From Eonycteris spelaea (taxonomy: Eukaryota; Chordata; Mammalia; Chiroptera; Pteropodidae): a stretch of 64,000 bases of DNA. Location of the stretch: positions 744,001-808,000 of the forward strand of contig PUFA01000288.1 in assembly GCA_003508835.1 (NCBI GenBank), in the 5' to 3' direction. The notes below the pieces were generated by a model. It worked only from the letters and a program-made list of their open reading frames with translations. It was not told the DNA's origin and did no database searches. Positions 11,186 to 23,234 of this stretch are shown here, in pieces. Numbering within the stretch: position 1 is the stretch's first letter; each line of letters starts with the position of its first letter. The position numbers and the translations under genes are program-made.

Positions 11186-11194
11186 GAGCAAACC

Positions 11195-11330
11195 AGAGGC
11201 TCAGTTTCCTTATCTGCAAAGTGGGATTCATATCACCTATTCACAGTGTTTTGTGAGAAAAAAAAAAAACTAAGAATATATAACCCAATGATGATAGTGT
11301 TCAAGAGTGATGGGTATTTTTAATACCACA
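11195..11330 (+). mobile_element. Second MIR-like fragment
   Basis: A second copy of the same module: GGCTCAGTTTCCTTATCTGC, AAAGTGGGATTCATATCACC and GTGTTTTGTGAGAAAAAAAA. It is either a separate MIR or a local duplication of the one just upstream. Confidence 0.5.
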
Positions 11331-11539
11331 GTTTCATAATAATGCCTGTTGGGCATAAAACTAGACTCCACCTTTTCTGCATTCTTCTTACTAGAAATCG
11401 ATGTTCTGAAAAGAAATAGCAACCCCTCCTGCTCTAAGGCACACTCAACAGTGGTCTTGAGCTGGAGTCCATGTTTGTTCAGGGCAGTGACATGGACTTG
11501 CGTAAAACAGAAGGAGGACTGGACCAGGGATGAAACCCT

Positions 11540-11850
11540 GGGATTAGTGTTACCTCTACAGCCAGGTGACTTTGCTGGGTTGACATGTCGAACACTTCAT
11601 TTTTCTGTTCTTCCTATGCTCATCTGTCAAACAAGGGTAAACACTATCTCACTAACTTCATAGATATGTTGTGAGAAGACATCAGGAGCATAGGCATGAA
11701 AAGGCCTTAACAATATAAAGGTACAGGTCTGATGGAAAGATTTGCTACCCTAAGTGTTTTCCCAAATTTTGTGTTGTTATGAGGATTGGAAAAGATTATA
11801 GACATGAAGTTTTCTGTGAACATTAAAATGTTCAGCAAATGTAAGTACCC
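11540..11850 (+). mobile_element. MIR-like fragments, diverged
   Basis: GCTCATCTGTCAAACAAGGG, CACTATCTCACTAACTTCAT, GTTGTGAGAAGACATCAGG, then GTTGTTATGAGGATTGG and TTCAGCAAATGTAAGTACCC. At least one, perhaps two, degraded sense MIRs. Confidence 0.45.
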
Positions 11851-12499
11851 TTCTTGTTAAGCTGTGTGGGCTGATGGAGGCAAGGAGGGATGTGCTCAGG
11901 GTCACACAGCCTGGTTTCACGGACCCCGGTCAGAGTCCTGACTTCCTGTCAGGCATTCTCCCTGGGTCTGTATCCAATGCACATCATACAGAGAAGAGAG
12001 CCATGGGCAGGCTCCCAGCTGGGTTTGTTTGCCTGCTGAAACCCTTCTGTTATAATCCCACTTATCAAAGCAGCTACCATTTGTCAGAAAGGGCAACTTT
12101 GCATAATAAATTACATTGGTATAATCAAATATTTCCATAGATTAAATTAGGTTTAATCGGTTGTCCTCAAGATAGTTCCCCTCCTTCCCAGCAGAGCTGG
12201 CCAGCCCCCTGCAGCTAGCTCCTATCCTCTGTGCCAGGAGCAGCCCCTGAAATGGCTGCTGAGCCAGGCCCGTGGGAGAGGTCTGGGCTGAGACCCCAGC
12301 ACCCAACTGAATGCAACTGGGGAATTTGGTTGGAACATGGGCATGGTTACTCTGGATGCATGTTCTCCTAGCACTGTCAGAGACTGTTCCATATCTGAGC
12401 TGTTACCCACTTCTTTTTAATAGGTTTAAGGATGTTGTTCTATGGCTATAACAGAACTGATTTTTCTCTATTAATGGAAAGGTTGGGTAGAACCTTAGC

Positions 12500-12660
12500 C
12501 ATTTATTCACTTGGATAAGTCACTTTATTCTTTTTTTTTAAGTCACTTTTTTCTTGGGTCTTAATTCACTCTTCTGTAACAAGAAGTGAAACCTGCTTTG
12601 CCTACTTTACAGGATATTGGTCAGGATGAATTAGCAATAACCACACACGTGGGTTACACT
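12500..12660 (+). mobile_element. MIR SINE, diverged
   Basis: TTGGATAAGTCACTTTATTC, TTAATTCACTCTTCTGTAAC and TACTTTACAGGATATTGG follow the MIR core order, with a T-rich insertion near 12530. Confidence 0.45.
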
Positions 12661-12664
12661 GGCC

Positions 12665-12830
12665 AGATAAGCACTCCACAGCATCATTTCACTTAATCCT
12701 CAGAACAACCTGTGAAGCAAGAGTTATCATCCATGGAACAGATGAAGAAACCAGGGCACGAAGAGCTTGAATAGAATTTGCAATGTGACATCACTGCTAA
12801 ATGACATAGCTGGGCCAGGCTCAAGAGAAA
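12665..12830 (-). mobile_element. MIR SINE, antisense
   Basis: ATTTCACTTAATCCTCAGAA, CAACCTGTGAAGCAAGAGTT, ACAGATGAAGAAACCAGGGC and CTAAATGACATAGCTGGGCC follow a reversed MIR core. It lies tail to tail with the MIR just upstream. Confidence 0.65.
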
Positions 12831-15009
12831 AGGTATGTGGAAGCAGTATCAGTGGTGGGAAGGCCCAGCAGACGAGCCTATTGCCTTGGGGTCAGAGACA
12901 ACACTGGTGGGTGCCCCCACGGGAGCCTCGATTGACCACTGATTTACCTGCAGATGCCTCACTCTGATCTGGGTGGGGCAGAAGCTAGGATGGCTCTAGC
13001 TCAACAGGAGAGGGGCTCGGATGCCACCCTGGGTCTCACTGTGCTCTGCCTATACAGTGCTTTCATACTGTCTCTCACTGCTAATGCTTTGCTTTCGGTT
13101 CATGATTGTACCCCAATACACAGCTCAGCGCAGAGTGCAACACAGAGGTTTAATCAATGCATGTCATCTTGAGTTAAATTTCCTCTGAAAAATTAAGTAA
13201 GAAACAAAAATGTGAGGAAGCCAATCTCTGGATGTGATGAACAGAGTAGAGGATTCATGGGAGGAAAGCAGGTAGAGAGCAGGAAAAAAGAGCTGGTGAA
13301 AACTTCCTACTACAGGCCTTTCTATTTCTGGGCCATGAACCCTGGGAAGTGACTGGAGCAGGGTCTCAGAGAGTCTCCTGTTCCAGGCATGTGGTGAGTC
13401 ACAAACTGGGATGCAGAAAATCAGGGCTTCACCATTCCAGCGCCAGTGGGCAGAGTGTCCCTCCCTGGGGTAATTTGAGTGGCCAAGGCCTGAGCTGCAG
13501 TGTCTCCACCTATAGCAGGGAGTGGTTACTTCCCCTAAATCTCTGCAGTTAGGACCATGAAAAGACCAGGAGGACCTAGAGCAGGGCTCTGCACCTGACA
13601 GCCTCAGACCAAACCCAGCCAGCCACCTGTTTTGTGAATAGAACACAGCCACACCTATACTTTATAGATTGCCTATGACTGGTCTTCATATAACAGCTTT
13701 TAGTAGTCGTGGGAGAGACTACATGGTCCAAAGTCTAAAAATGCTTACTCTCTGGCCCTTAATTGGTCAAGCCTGGCTTACGAGAGGCGCGGGAGCTCCA
13801 TTCCCTGCTGCAAGCGGCTCCAGCTCTCACTACCTCTTTCCTTCTCATCTGAAGTCTTAGAATAAGGACAGAGCCAGGCAGGGGTGTTATGCAATATTGA
13901 ACAGCTAGCTGGTATGACACAGCAGGCACCACCATTCAGAGCAGAGCTTCGACCCAAGCAGAGAGTCGAAGCCCTCAAAGGCCTGAGCAGCATGGGCTGC
14001 ATAAGAAGGTGGATGCTCAGGTGCCCCAGGGCATGGGCCATTTTTCAGTATAGCCCCATTCAGGCAAGTTGACTGAACAGTAAGTGAGGAGACAGAATGA
14101 AAGAATGATAAGGGAAACATTTATGCAGGTGCTGCTGCCAAGTTTCTGCCCTCCCTGACTTTAGTGATTGAAGCAGGAAACGATGTTGCTTTGGCTGTAG
14201 TCCTATCAGCAGTTTCTGGGTCAGACTTCAGGTCCATGCCTGGCACAGAAAGTCTGGCAAGGTGCAACCTGGCTGATTGAGACCTGCTCAGCTTCCCTGG
14301 AAGCCACCCTTTTGCCTCTTTATGCAGCTGAAACTCCCCAGGCTGGAGAGGATGGATAAGCACTGGTCAGGGGAAAATTGCCCAGGATTCCTTTCAGCAT
14401 GTTCCAGCTATGACCTGTAGAATCATCTTTTAAAAATAAATCCAGCTGGGGACTCAACAGAAAACAGCTTTCTAAAAACTGCAGGAGAAATTGGACACTT
14501 TATTTCAGTGACAAAATCACTGGGCTGCTGTTCATTTCAGCAATTCCAATTCAAGCTAGACTGCTGAGGCCCACCCAGTGGTGGGCTGTAGTCCCACTCC
14601 CTCTGCTCTCCTAAGGAGGGCTAAGGGAGGGAAACGCGGAGCAGGAAAATGGCTAATCGTGGCTGACGACCCAGGTGGTCAAATTTGTCCTTGAATGAAC
14701 TTGATGTCTCAGATTTTACCCTCATGGTCCAAGTACCCCCAAAACACTGCCCCTGGTCCATCCCTGAGGGGGCTATAGCCCCTCTCTGTTTTCTTGAAGA
14801 TTTTTTAAATCTGAAAGACCTATCCTCTGAATGCTGTTATGATCCAAAGAAATTCTTTGATCAAATAAATGGATACTGATGTTAATTACTGATTTAAAGT
14901 AAAAAAGAATAGTACCATAGTTTTTCTGGACCAAGTTTCCTGAGATTATTAGCTCAAGTAACAGCAGTACCTGTGCTTTAAAGGTGAAGAAAACTTCCAT
15001 TCATCCAGG
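12831..15009. other. Mostly unique sequence
   Basis: No gene is recognised. A 162-codon minus frame (13164-13652) runs into the hAT-like fragment below and is chance. From 14440 to 15000 nothing is recognised. Confidence 0.45.
13585..13770 (+). mobile_element. Old hAT-type MER DNA transposon fragment
   Basis: GACAGCCTCAGACCAAACCC, ACAGCCACACCTATACTTTA, TTTAGTAGTCGTGGGAGAGA and TACTCTCTGGCCCTTAATTG follow a common MER repeat ('...GGCCAAATC...CACAGCCACGCCCATT...TACTATCTGGCCCTTTACAG'). I am sure of the resemblance but not of the family name. Its 3' terminus is missing. Confidence 0.5.
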
Positions 15010-15215
15010 GCTATGCTTTACAAATACTTCTCCGAACTCTATTTTGTTTAATGCTCACAAAAATCTTGAGAGATACATAATTCTATTTTTTTTTTCCATT
15101 TCACAGTTGGGAAAACTAATCCTAAAAACTTACATACCTTTTCCCAACTGCATCTTAGTAAATGGTAAAGCTGCAAATCGAACCCAAGCCCTCTAATTCA
15201 GAATCTCATAATGCC
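15010..15215 (-). mobile_element. MIR SINE, antisense
   Basis: ACTCTATTTTGTTTAATGCT, CTTGAGAGATACATAATTCT, CATTTCACAGTTGGGAAAAC and TAAATGGTAAAGCTGCAAAT, then CGAACCCAAGCCCTCTAATT. A full reversed MIR core. Confidence 0.7.
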
Positions 15216-16129
15216 TATGTGTGTTCTACCAAAAAATAAATAAATAACCTTTTTCTCCAGTAGCAAATCTCTTCTAGGAAATCATCCAAGAGGTAGGCAG
15301 CATGGCATTATGGATAGAACATAAACTTTAGAAATTAGAATCTCTGTTACCCTTGCCCTGGAAGGTTCTGGAAGGATTCAGTGACATTGAGCCCACTTCA
15401 CCCTGTACTTGTAGTGAAAGTCCTTAGCTCGTGTCCTTCCATGATTATCCAGCTCCATTAACCCTCAATATTTTGGTATTTGCAAAGGAGTCATTTGATA
15501 GAAGCACACCCTGCTCAGCCAACTGATGTAGTAGGTCATGACAGGAAAACACTTCTTCTGCAATATGTGAAATATGCAGGATAACTAGAAGAATGTATAG
15601 AGTAAATTACAAGTATCATATTTTTAAAAGAACTAAAATTCTAAAGAAAAAAGAATCTTGCCAGGTGAGCTGAAGATCACAAGCTATTTCTCCATGGGCA
15701 TATTTGCTAATTCTGGGCTTGGATCAATGACAGGAGTTGGCCCAGCCCTCCTGAAGGAAAGAAGAACTAGCAGAGCTTCCAGCAGTTTTGTAGGGCTAGA
15801 GCAACAAGTTGGATATTTGAGATATGTCAAACACACAACTGGGCATTTGCTGAGGTCATGGATGGAGACTGTGGAAACAGCTCAGAGCTAGGCCTAAAGC
15901 TTCTAAAAATCAGAATGAAGTCTCCTGAAGGAGCTAGACTGTACTCAGGAAACAAAAGCCCACCAAAGAGAAGAGGGCCTTCCTCAAAAACAGTGCCAGT
16001 CTGTCCTTCAAGACATTTGTAGGTTTTGAGTTTTCTTGAGTTCATAGGCTTGAGCTGAAGACTTTGGGGATCTGTAAGGCAGTGCTGGATACCCCACAGT
16101 CTTTTGGGTCTAAGCAGATAAACAAGGGA
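15216..16129. other. Unique sequence
   Basis: No gene is recognised. A weak MIR-like start (GGCAGCATGGCATTATGGAT) is present near 15296. A short ATAAATAAATAA patch lies at about 15235. Confidence 0.45.
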
Positions 16130-18345
16130 GATCCAGAATAAGGTTGAGAATATGTCTCCCTTCCTTTGGCTTTCTGCCTATCTGTTTATATTTAAAATCC
16201 ACATCTTCTATATAGTATAAGGTGAGTTTTGCCTTTTTATCCAGTCTGACAATTTCTGCTTTCTAATTCGTCTGGTTAGTCCATTGCCATTGAATGTACA
16301 TGTCTGGTCAGGTCTAAGTCAGCCATCTTGCCACTTGTTTTCCACTTGTCCCTTTGGATTTTTGTTCCTCTGCTGCTCCCTTTCTGCCTTGTTTGGGGTC
16401 AATAAATATTTTTCAACATTCCATCGTTAATTTTTAAGCTATTCCTCTACATTATTATTTTGTTAGTGGTTATTCTAGGAATTATAATATCCATCCTCAT
16501 CTTATCACAGTCTAATTAGAATTAATGTTATACCACTTCACTCCTGTTGCTCCATCCTTCCTATTTTATATTTCACAGATGTTTAAGTCCTTTAAAGGGG
16601 TACAACTTTATTTACCTGGATCCATCATTTGTGCTATTATTGTTATATCTTTTACTTTCACATGTCAAATCCCTCCTTACAGTGATCTTTTCACTTTGAA
16701 TAAGTCATCTGTCTATTAGGAAAATTAATAGAGGGAAATATATTGACCCACATAGTTAATGTGTCTATTGCCCTTCATTTTTTCCTGTAGATCCCAATTT
16801 TTACCTGGCATAATTTCCCTTCAGCCCGAAAAACATCCTTTAATATATCTTCTAATGCAATCTGCTGGCAATGACTTCTCACAATTTTTGTATATCAGAA
16901 AATGCCTTTATTTTTGCAGCCATATTTGAGGAATATTTTCATAGTATATAAAATTTTGGGTTGATATCATTTTTGTTTTTCCTTTCAGTTCTTTAAAATC
17001 TTACACTATTATTTTTTGGTATCCATTGTTTCTGATGAGAAGTCAACTGCCATGCATATCATCGTCCCCTGTAGTAATAGGTTTATTTGTTCAAACTGCT
17101 TTCAAGATTTGATCTTCATTTTTGATTTTCAGGAGTTTGACTAAACATTGCCTATGTTTGGTTTTCTTTGTATTTATCTTTCTAAAGAACTGCTAAACTT
17201 CTTAATCCATTGATGTTTTTCTACAAATTTAGGGTAAATTTAACCATTTTTTCCTTAAAGAAATTTTGTTGTCACATTCTTATTATCTACTTTTTCTGGG
17301 ATTCCAATTACATGATGTGATATTGTCCTACAAATTAGTGGCACTTTGTTTTGTTTTGTTTCATTTTGTCCTCTCTGTTCCTCAGATTGCATAATTTTTG
17401 TTGAACTGTCTCCTAATTCATTAATTCTTTTTCCTTCTACTTCCAATCTGTTCTTTAGCCCATTCAGTGAATTTTTTTCATTTGTTATTTTATTTTTAGT
17501 TTTGAATTTTATTTTAATTCCTGCTTATAATTTCCATTTCTTGCTGAAATCCTTATCTGCTCACTTATTGCAATTAATTTTTACAAATCTTTTAACATAG
17601 CGTCAAAAACTGCTTTAAATTTTTGTTTGGTAAGCCCATCTAGGACATTCCAAGGTAGATTTGTCATTTATTGATTTTTTTTTACCATTGGATTTTTCTG
17701 TTATTTGTTTGTTTTTCTAGTTAATGTTTTATTTTACACCAGACATTGTGATCAGTCGTTATAGAAATCCTGGATTCTATTATGTTCCTTTAAAGACTGT
17801 GGATATTTGCTCTTGTAACTAATTCAATTACAGGTGAACTGCCTTAAGTACAGCCATGGTTTTATGTTTCATTGTAAGATGTGAGTCTATGGAAAATCAA
17901 GCCCCTCCAACTGGTAAAATTCAACCTTCAAATTCAAAACTATTTTTAAAGTCTTTAGTTAACTTCAGACTTTGTGAAGTTTACTGAAGAGTAGGCTTTA
18001 CTCTAGAAAGTGGTTCTTATTCCTTTGCAGTGTTTCCACCAAAAGCCTGAGGTGTGCAAGTTCTCCCTAGTCCGGCTAGTCCGAAACTCTATGTTTCTCA
18101 GCACTAGTTGATCTTTGGTACCTTAATTCTATCCTTAAACCCATAGGAATGGCTCCTTGGTAGAGTTCACATAGTTTTACCCTGCTCATAAGCATCCCAA
18201 AAAAGAGATCAGAGAAAGTCCCTACGCAGATTCTGTCACATCTCAATATAGGTCTTTCTGTTCCAGTCATCTGTAAACTGAATCTATTAAAACTATAATC
18301 TAGCCCAAATTCAGCTTATTTCACTATTGAAGAGATAAGCTCTTC
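16130..18345 (-). mobile_element. L1M fragment (5' region, ORF1 and start of ORF2), antisense
   Basis: Read on the minus strand, the element runs from the L1M 5' region on the right through a degraded ORF1 to the start of ORF2 on the left. Landmarks on the plus strand are TTATTCTAGGAATTATAATA (inter-ORF region), TCTTCTAATGCAATCTGCTG, TTCTGATGAGAAGTCAACTG, GATTTTCAGGAGTTTGACTA and GGGATTCCAATTACATGATG, all standard in reversed L1M ORF1. The left end stops inside what would be the ORF2 endonuclease start (ACAATTTCTGCTTTCTAATT, antisense). There is no intact frame; the longest are 63-84 codons and in the wrong register. The right boundary is uncertain because the text from 17.85 to 18.34 kb is probably L1 5' UTR. 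It stands head to head with the sense element that follows. Confidence 0.65.
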
Positions 18346-18349
18346 CCCC

Positions 18350-20165
18350 TCTGTTTAACAAAAGAAAGTGAAAACTCTAATTCGAGGAATAAAAAAACAT
18401 CACCTAGAGCCTTTAATACACAATATGTGTCTCTTTTATACACAATATGTGGCACAATAAAAAAAATCACTAAGCAGGTGAAGAAGAAAAAAATGCCTGT
18501 TAACTAACAGAAAAAACAGATCAATGAATCAGATATTGGCATTAGCTACAAAAGCTTTTAAAACTCTATTAATGACATTATGAATAGTGAGAGAGATCAA
18601 GAATATAGATAAAATGTATATTTAACATGTATAATTGAAACACAAATAAATGAAAATGCAATATCCGAGTATTATTAAGTGTTGATTAATTTTTAACATT
18701 TAATTGATAGATTTAAAATCATGCCAAACACAAGGTTAGTTAACTGTAAGAGAAGTCAAAAGAAAGTACATAGACATAGAATAAAAAGAATGGAGAAAAC
18801 ATTCAGAGATCAAAAGACAGATAGGACACACCTGACAGGTCTAAAAAGAATATAATTGGAGTAGCAGAATGATAGGTGTGATGAAATGTGGCAGAAGCAA
18901 TATTCAGAGAAATAATGATTTAAAATGATGAAAGACAACAGCACACAGATTTAAGAAACTCAGCAAAACTCAAGCAGGATAAATATCAAAAATACAATGC
19001 TAGACATATATATAGTTAAACTGCTAAAATAAAGGAAAAAGAAGGAAGGAAGGAAGGAAGGAAGGAAGGAAGGAAGGAAGGAAGGAAGGAAGGAAAAGGA
19101 AAGAAAGAAAAAGAAAGAAAGAAAGAAAGAAAGAAAAGAAAGAAAGAAAGAAAGAAAGAAAAAGAAAGAAAGGAGAAAGGAAAGGAAAGGAAAGGAAAGG
19201 AAAGGAAAGGAAAGGAAAGGAAAGGAAAGGAAAGGAAAGGAAAGGAAAGGAAAGGAAAGGAAAGGAAAGGAAAGGAAAGGAAAGACAAAAAGAAAGTTCT
19301 TAAAAATAATTAAGGGTTAAAAAAATTTCCTTCAAAGAAAGACTATTAAGAGCTGACTTCTCAAGAAAAAGGAGTAAAACCAAAAGATAACAATGTTATT
19401 TTAAATTGTGGAAAGAAAAAAATGTGAATCCTGTAAAAAGGAAGTTCTTTTTTTAAATAAGCCTTTGTATAAATGAAATGTGAGCTGAGTAATGGCCAGA
19501 AAATCTTAACTACAGTAACTACTCAAGAGAATTAATCAGTCTGAAAGGAAATACCTAGATGAAAACACAGAATTACATAAATAAATGAAAATAACTGGAA
19601 AGTGAAAATTTATGGGTCAATTAAAATAAATAACAACTATATAAAACAATAATGTTAATAGTTTATAGACTTTCAAATATATGTAGAAATACTAATAATA
19701 AATGAGACATAATAATAAAAGAAATAAACGGAGTAAAAAATTCTAAAGTTCGAGCAATGTCAGAGAAGGGGTAAAAATTTTATTTTTATTGGGTGGTGAG
19801 AAGTCAAATATGTATGTTGTACTACCTGTAATAACTATGAAAAATTAATAAAAGATTTACGTAACAATAGAAAAAATAAATAATGAAAAATATCAAGTTA
19901 ATTTAAAGAAACTCAAGAAAGGAGAGAAAAAATGAATATGAAGCTATTGGTTCAACTATGAAATTAATAGTAACATGATAGCTATAGGCCCACTCAAATC
20001 AATAATAGCATCAAATGTAAATAAAGTGCTGATGATATTCTGTTTCTTGATCTGGTGGCTCATTACCTAGATGTGTTCAGATTGCAAAGATGTAAACTTA
20101 TGATTTTGTACATTTTTCTGTTTGTTTTTGTATTTTAGATATCATTTAAAAGGTATTTTTAAGCA
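18350..20165 (+). mobile_element. HAL1-like half-LINE (L1M ORF1 without ORF2), sense
   Basis: The left part carries L1M ORF1-type text in sense (TTAAGAAACTCAGCAAAACT, CAAGCAGGATAAATATCAAA, TAAGAGCTGACTTCTCAAGA). It then reaches the first bases of ORF2 (ATAGCATCAAATGTAAATAA near 20005-20025) and within a few bases jumps to an L1 3' terminus (TTCTGTTTCTTGATCTGGTG, AACTTATGATTTTGTACATT). Nearly all of ORF2 is therefore absent, the layout of HAL1 elements, which carry ORF1 only. A 255-base polypurine repeat has expanded in the middle of ORF1. No usable frame survives. Assignment to HAL1 rather than to an internally deleted L1M is inference. Confidence 0.6.
19031..19285 (+). repeat. 255-base pure polypurine tract: (GGAA)n, (GAAA)n, (AAAGG)21
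   Basis: Every base from 19031 to 19285 is A or G. It has three zones: about 13 GGAA units (roughly 19040-19094), a GAAA/AAAAG zone (19095-19175), and 21 perfect AAAGG units (19176-19280) ending in AAAGA. It lies inside an A-rich part of the HAL1-like element, which probably seeded it. The 90-codon minus frame of Ser/Phe/Leu/Pro repeats is only the translation of the complement. Confidence 0.97.
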
Positions 20166-21589
20166 TTCTGGAAATGCCTGCATTCTGGAAAGTTATATTC
20201 TAAAATGTCAAATGTAATGGAAAATAGCTTATGAAAGATATTTTCACTTTTTACTTATATATATTTTCTAATATTTTAATAAATTAAACCTATGTACTTT
20301 ACCAATATATTTTAAAAGCCACTAGAAAATAAATAAATACAAAGAAGGCAGTGCCAATCAATGTCTGTTTCTGGCCCCTCTTCTAAGCTTACCGTTCTTG
20401 ACTCATAAGCTGGGTGTTCATAGAACAGATCTGCAGGCTCTGTCAGCTTAACTGGGTTTCAAGTTCAGGGCAGGAACTGAAATAAAGTAGAAATGTAAGG
20501 CTCTTTATTAATGGGGAGGCAGAGAAAGCTCTTGTAAACCTGTAATTTCTCTTTTTTATCCCTTCTCTACCTTAGCTTCAAAAAAATCTAGTAAGATGTC
20601 TGAGCAACACTGGTGTTCAGAGAGATTGCTCTCTACTCAAGGCCAAAGGCAATAGGTAAAACTAGGGAGCTAGACTCCTTGGCCTGTGAATGCTCCAGCT
20701 GGGGCCACAGAGTAGGGTCTTTGTGGGTGTCTGGAAAGGGAAAAGAGTTTTCTCTGGCCGTTCTCCTTGGAAATTCTTTACAATCTCTCAAAGAAAAATG
20801 ACTCAATCAGAGTCAGTGGCTGGGATATCTAGACTTTTCTTCAGCACAGGGAAGGAATTTAGCCCAAGGGAGCTAACTGTGTGTCTCTCTTGGCCTAATT
20901 CCTGGGGACAAAAACATTGATGTCAACAGATTCCAGGGATCGAAAAGCCACTATAGGGACAAGTGTGGGGCTCCAAGATTGGCTCTTAGGTGCCCAAAGT
21001 CGAATAAACCTCCCTGCCACCATTACCTATTCTTCTCCCCCATATTCTTGCTAGCAACACTGTGTCATTTTGAACAATTGGATGAGGAAAAACATGAAGG
21101 GATAGTGTATGAAGTCTCTATTTAGACATACTGTGCGTAGCCCAAACTGAGCACATTTAGGATTAGACTCACCTAACCCAAATCCTACTTCTCCTTCAGT
21201 GTTCTTTTTTAAACTATTCACCCAAACTAGAAACTTTAAGGTCCTTCCTCATCACCCCTAGGGACCCTTGTTTCAGATCTTATTTGAGATTCACTTAAAT
21301 CTATGTCTTCTGCTTCCTCATGGCCTTCATCATTGACCTCTCATACCGACCTTCCCTTTTCCCCTCACACACACCCATCTGCCATACTGGCCTCAAGAAG
21401 TCTCATTGTGTCAACTTCATCCCAAATGCCTTAAGGTCCTTCATGGCTAAAAGGGTGATGATCAGCCCTCCCAGCACTGTCGGATTCCACGGGCATCACC
21501 AGCCTCACTTCCTGCTTCCTCTACCTGTGCACAGTTTCTCTCCAAGACTGGAGAGAGCTGTAGGATTTGGCACCTCTAAGCTCTGGTGT
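20166..21589. other. Unique sequence
   Basis: AT-rich up to about 20340, then ordinary composition. No gene or repeat is recognised. The 109-codon plus frame at 21320-21649 resembles nothing I know. Confidence 0.45.
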
Positions 21590-21740
21590 GCACTCTTTCC
21601 TTTCCCTGGATTCCACCCTCTCCACCTCCTTCTTCAACACCTGGCATAGAAGCTTCATCTTCTAAGAAGCCTTTCCCTTCCTGGTCATTGCTCTTGCTAT
21701 GCTTCCACAAGACATTGCACATATCCGTTTTTACTGTTTA
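21590..21740 (+). mobile_element. L2 LINE fragment, diverged
   Basis: TCCACCTCCTTCTTCAACAC, then TCTAAGAAGCCTTTCCCTTC and CAAGACATTGCACATATCC follow the order of the L2 3' region. Weak. Confidence 0.35.
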
Positions 21741-21925
21741 CCATGTATAAAATATCAAGTGCTAAATAAATAGCTCATCTAATTTAATACCCACAACAAT
21801 CCTGAAAGGCAGACACCATCATCATCCACATTTTATTGATGGATTAAATAAGCATAAGTTAACTGATCCAAAGTGTGAAATCCATACATAACAGATTTTA
21901 ATGCAAGTCTAGTGAGCAGCTTTCA
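21740..21925 (-). mobile_element. MIR SINE, antisense
   Basis: ATCTAATTTAATACCCACAA, CAATCCTGAAAGGCAGACAC, CATCCACATTTTATTGATGG, then AAGTTAACTGATCCAAAGTG. Reversed MIR core. Confidence 0.65.
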
Positions 21926-22526
21926 TAGCATCAGTCTGCCTTCATCCGTGGGCTGTGAGCTTTTTGAAGATGGAGATCAGTGGTGCTTCACAGAGAAGCT
22001 CAATCCTTATTTATGAAGATAGCAGCAATCCCATTTTATTTACCATGGTTAGTGAATAGGCTTAAGCAGTGTATGAGGAGTCTTCAGTCTTCTTTTCTTA
22101 AATGCCACCTGAGATAATTCATTGCAAATATTAAAACATATTGAGTCTTCATTATGGGCTGCTCGCAAAGTTGAGCAAAATAATCCCTATCCTCAAGGAG
22201 CTCATGTCAAATAATAATCTAGCTAGAGAGTTGCTGGAGAAGTGGCCTGATACCCAACGCTGTCAAGGAGAAAAGCCTTCATTGTGTGTTAGGAATGATA
22301 GCAGGAATGGAGGCAGGAATGTGCCAAAGGCCACTGTTAGGTCAGAAACCACCCTCACCTTTTCCTGTCCTCCTGTCACCTTTAGAAATGGGTCTTTCCT
22401 GCCCTGCAGAAGATTCAACAACCCTTGAACACATACCCAAGGGATTCTGTGGCCATGGCAAGTCAACGATAATTGCTGCTCTGTGTAGCAGTCTGAAACC
22501 AGAAAGTCAGGCACAGTGTGAAGGGT
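21926..22526. other. Unique sequence
   Basis: Nothing is recognised apart from a short CCTCAAGGAGCTCATGTCAA phrase near 22192, which is seen in old L2 copies. Confidence 0.45.
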
Positions 22527-22529
22527 GAG

Positions 22530-22750
22530 AGCTCTGGAGCAAGACTAGCCTGTGTGAGAACCAGATCCCTGCTTCCCTGCTCTGTGACCTTGGCAAATTA
22601 ATTATCCCCTCTGGAACTTCATTTCACCTTTTTCTAAAATGAATAGGATAATAATGTACCTCCTCCATAGGGCTTTTGAGGGTTAAAGAGGTGTTATATA
22701 TAAAATTGAGTGGAAATAGTCCAAGAACCACCCCAGCATGTGGCATTTCA
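22530..22750 (+). mobile_element. MIR SINE
   Basis: Near-complete sense MIR: AGAGCTCTGGAGCAAGACTA, TGCTCTGTGACCTTGGCAAA, CTAAAATGAATAGGATAATA, ATGTACCTCCTCCATAGGGC and CCCAGCATGTGGC. Confidence 0.75.
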
Positions 22751-23234
22751 TCCTTGATATCAGGAGCTGTGAAATGTGGCAGTGCACTACAGTGAAGGGG
22801 ATCAGAGAAGGCCTTCATGGTATAATAGTTGTACTCTTTAATGCTCAAAATACAATCAACTACCTCTTTCCTACATTTGCCTTTACGTTAGATTAAAATC
22901 CAGGAATCTCTGTGGCCCTCATTCTCAGCGCAGTCCCAGCTCAAACCCGAAGACACAAGACCAGGATGAAAGCTTCCAGGCACAGCTGTGTGGCCTGCAG
23001 ATTCTTGGAGAACTGAGTGAGAAGGGCTCAGCAAACTGCCTCTTCTTTAGATGTCCTCCTGACCACCAGGAAAGGTGGAAAGTTCTGTCCTCTGTGTTCT
23101 CCTGGCAGTTAATATCTGGACTTACCCCCATCTCAATACTTTGTATATTGAAATTGTCCATTCTCTTTGCCTGCCCGGCCCATGAGTCTTCAAATCTAGG
23201 ACTGTATGGTCTCTAATTAGCATTAGCTCTGACC

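Noticed and set aside
19016..19288. 90-codon Ser/Phe/Leu/Pro repeat 'protein'
   Set aside because: It is the complement of the polypurine tract. It would be a translated microsatellite.
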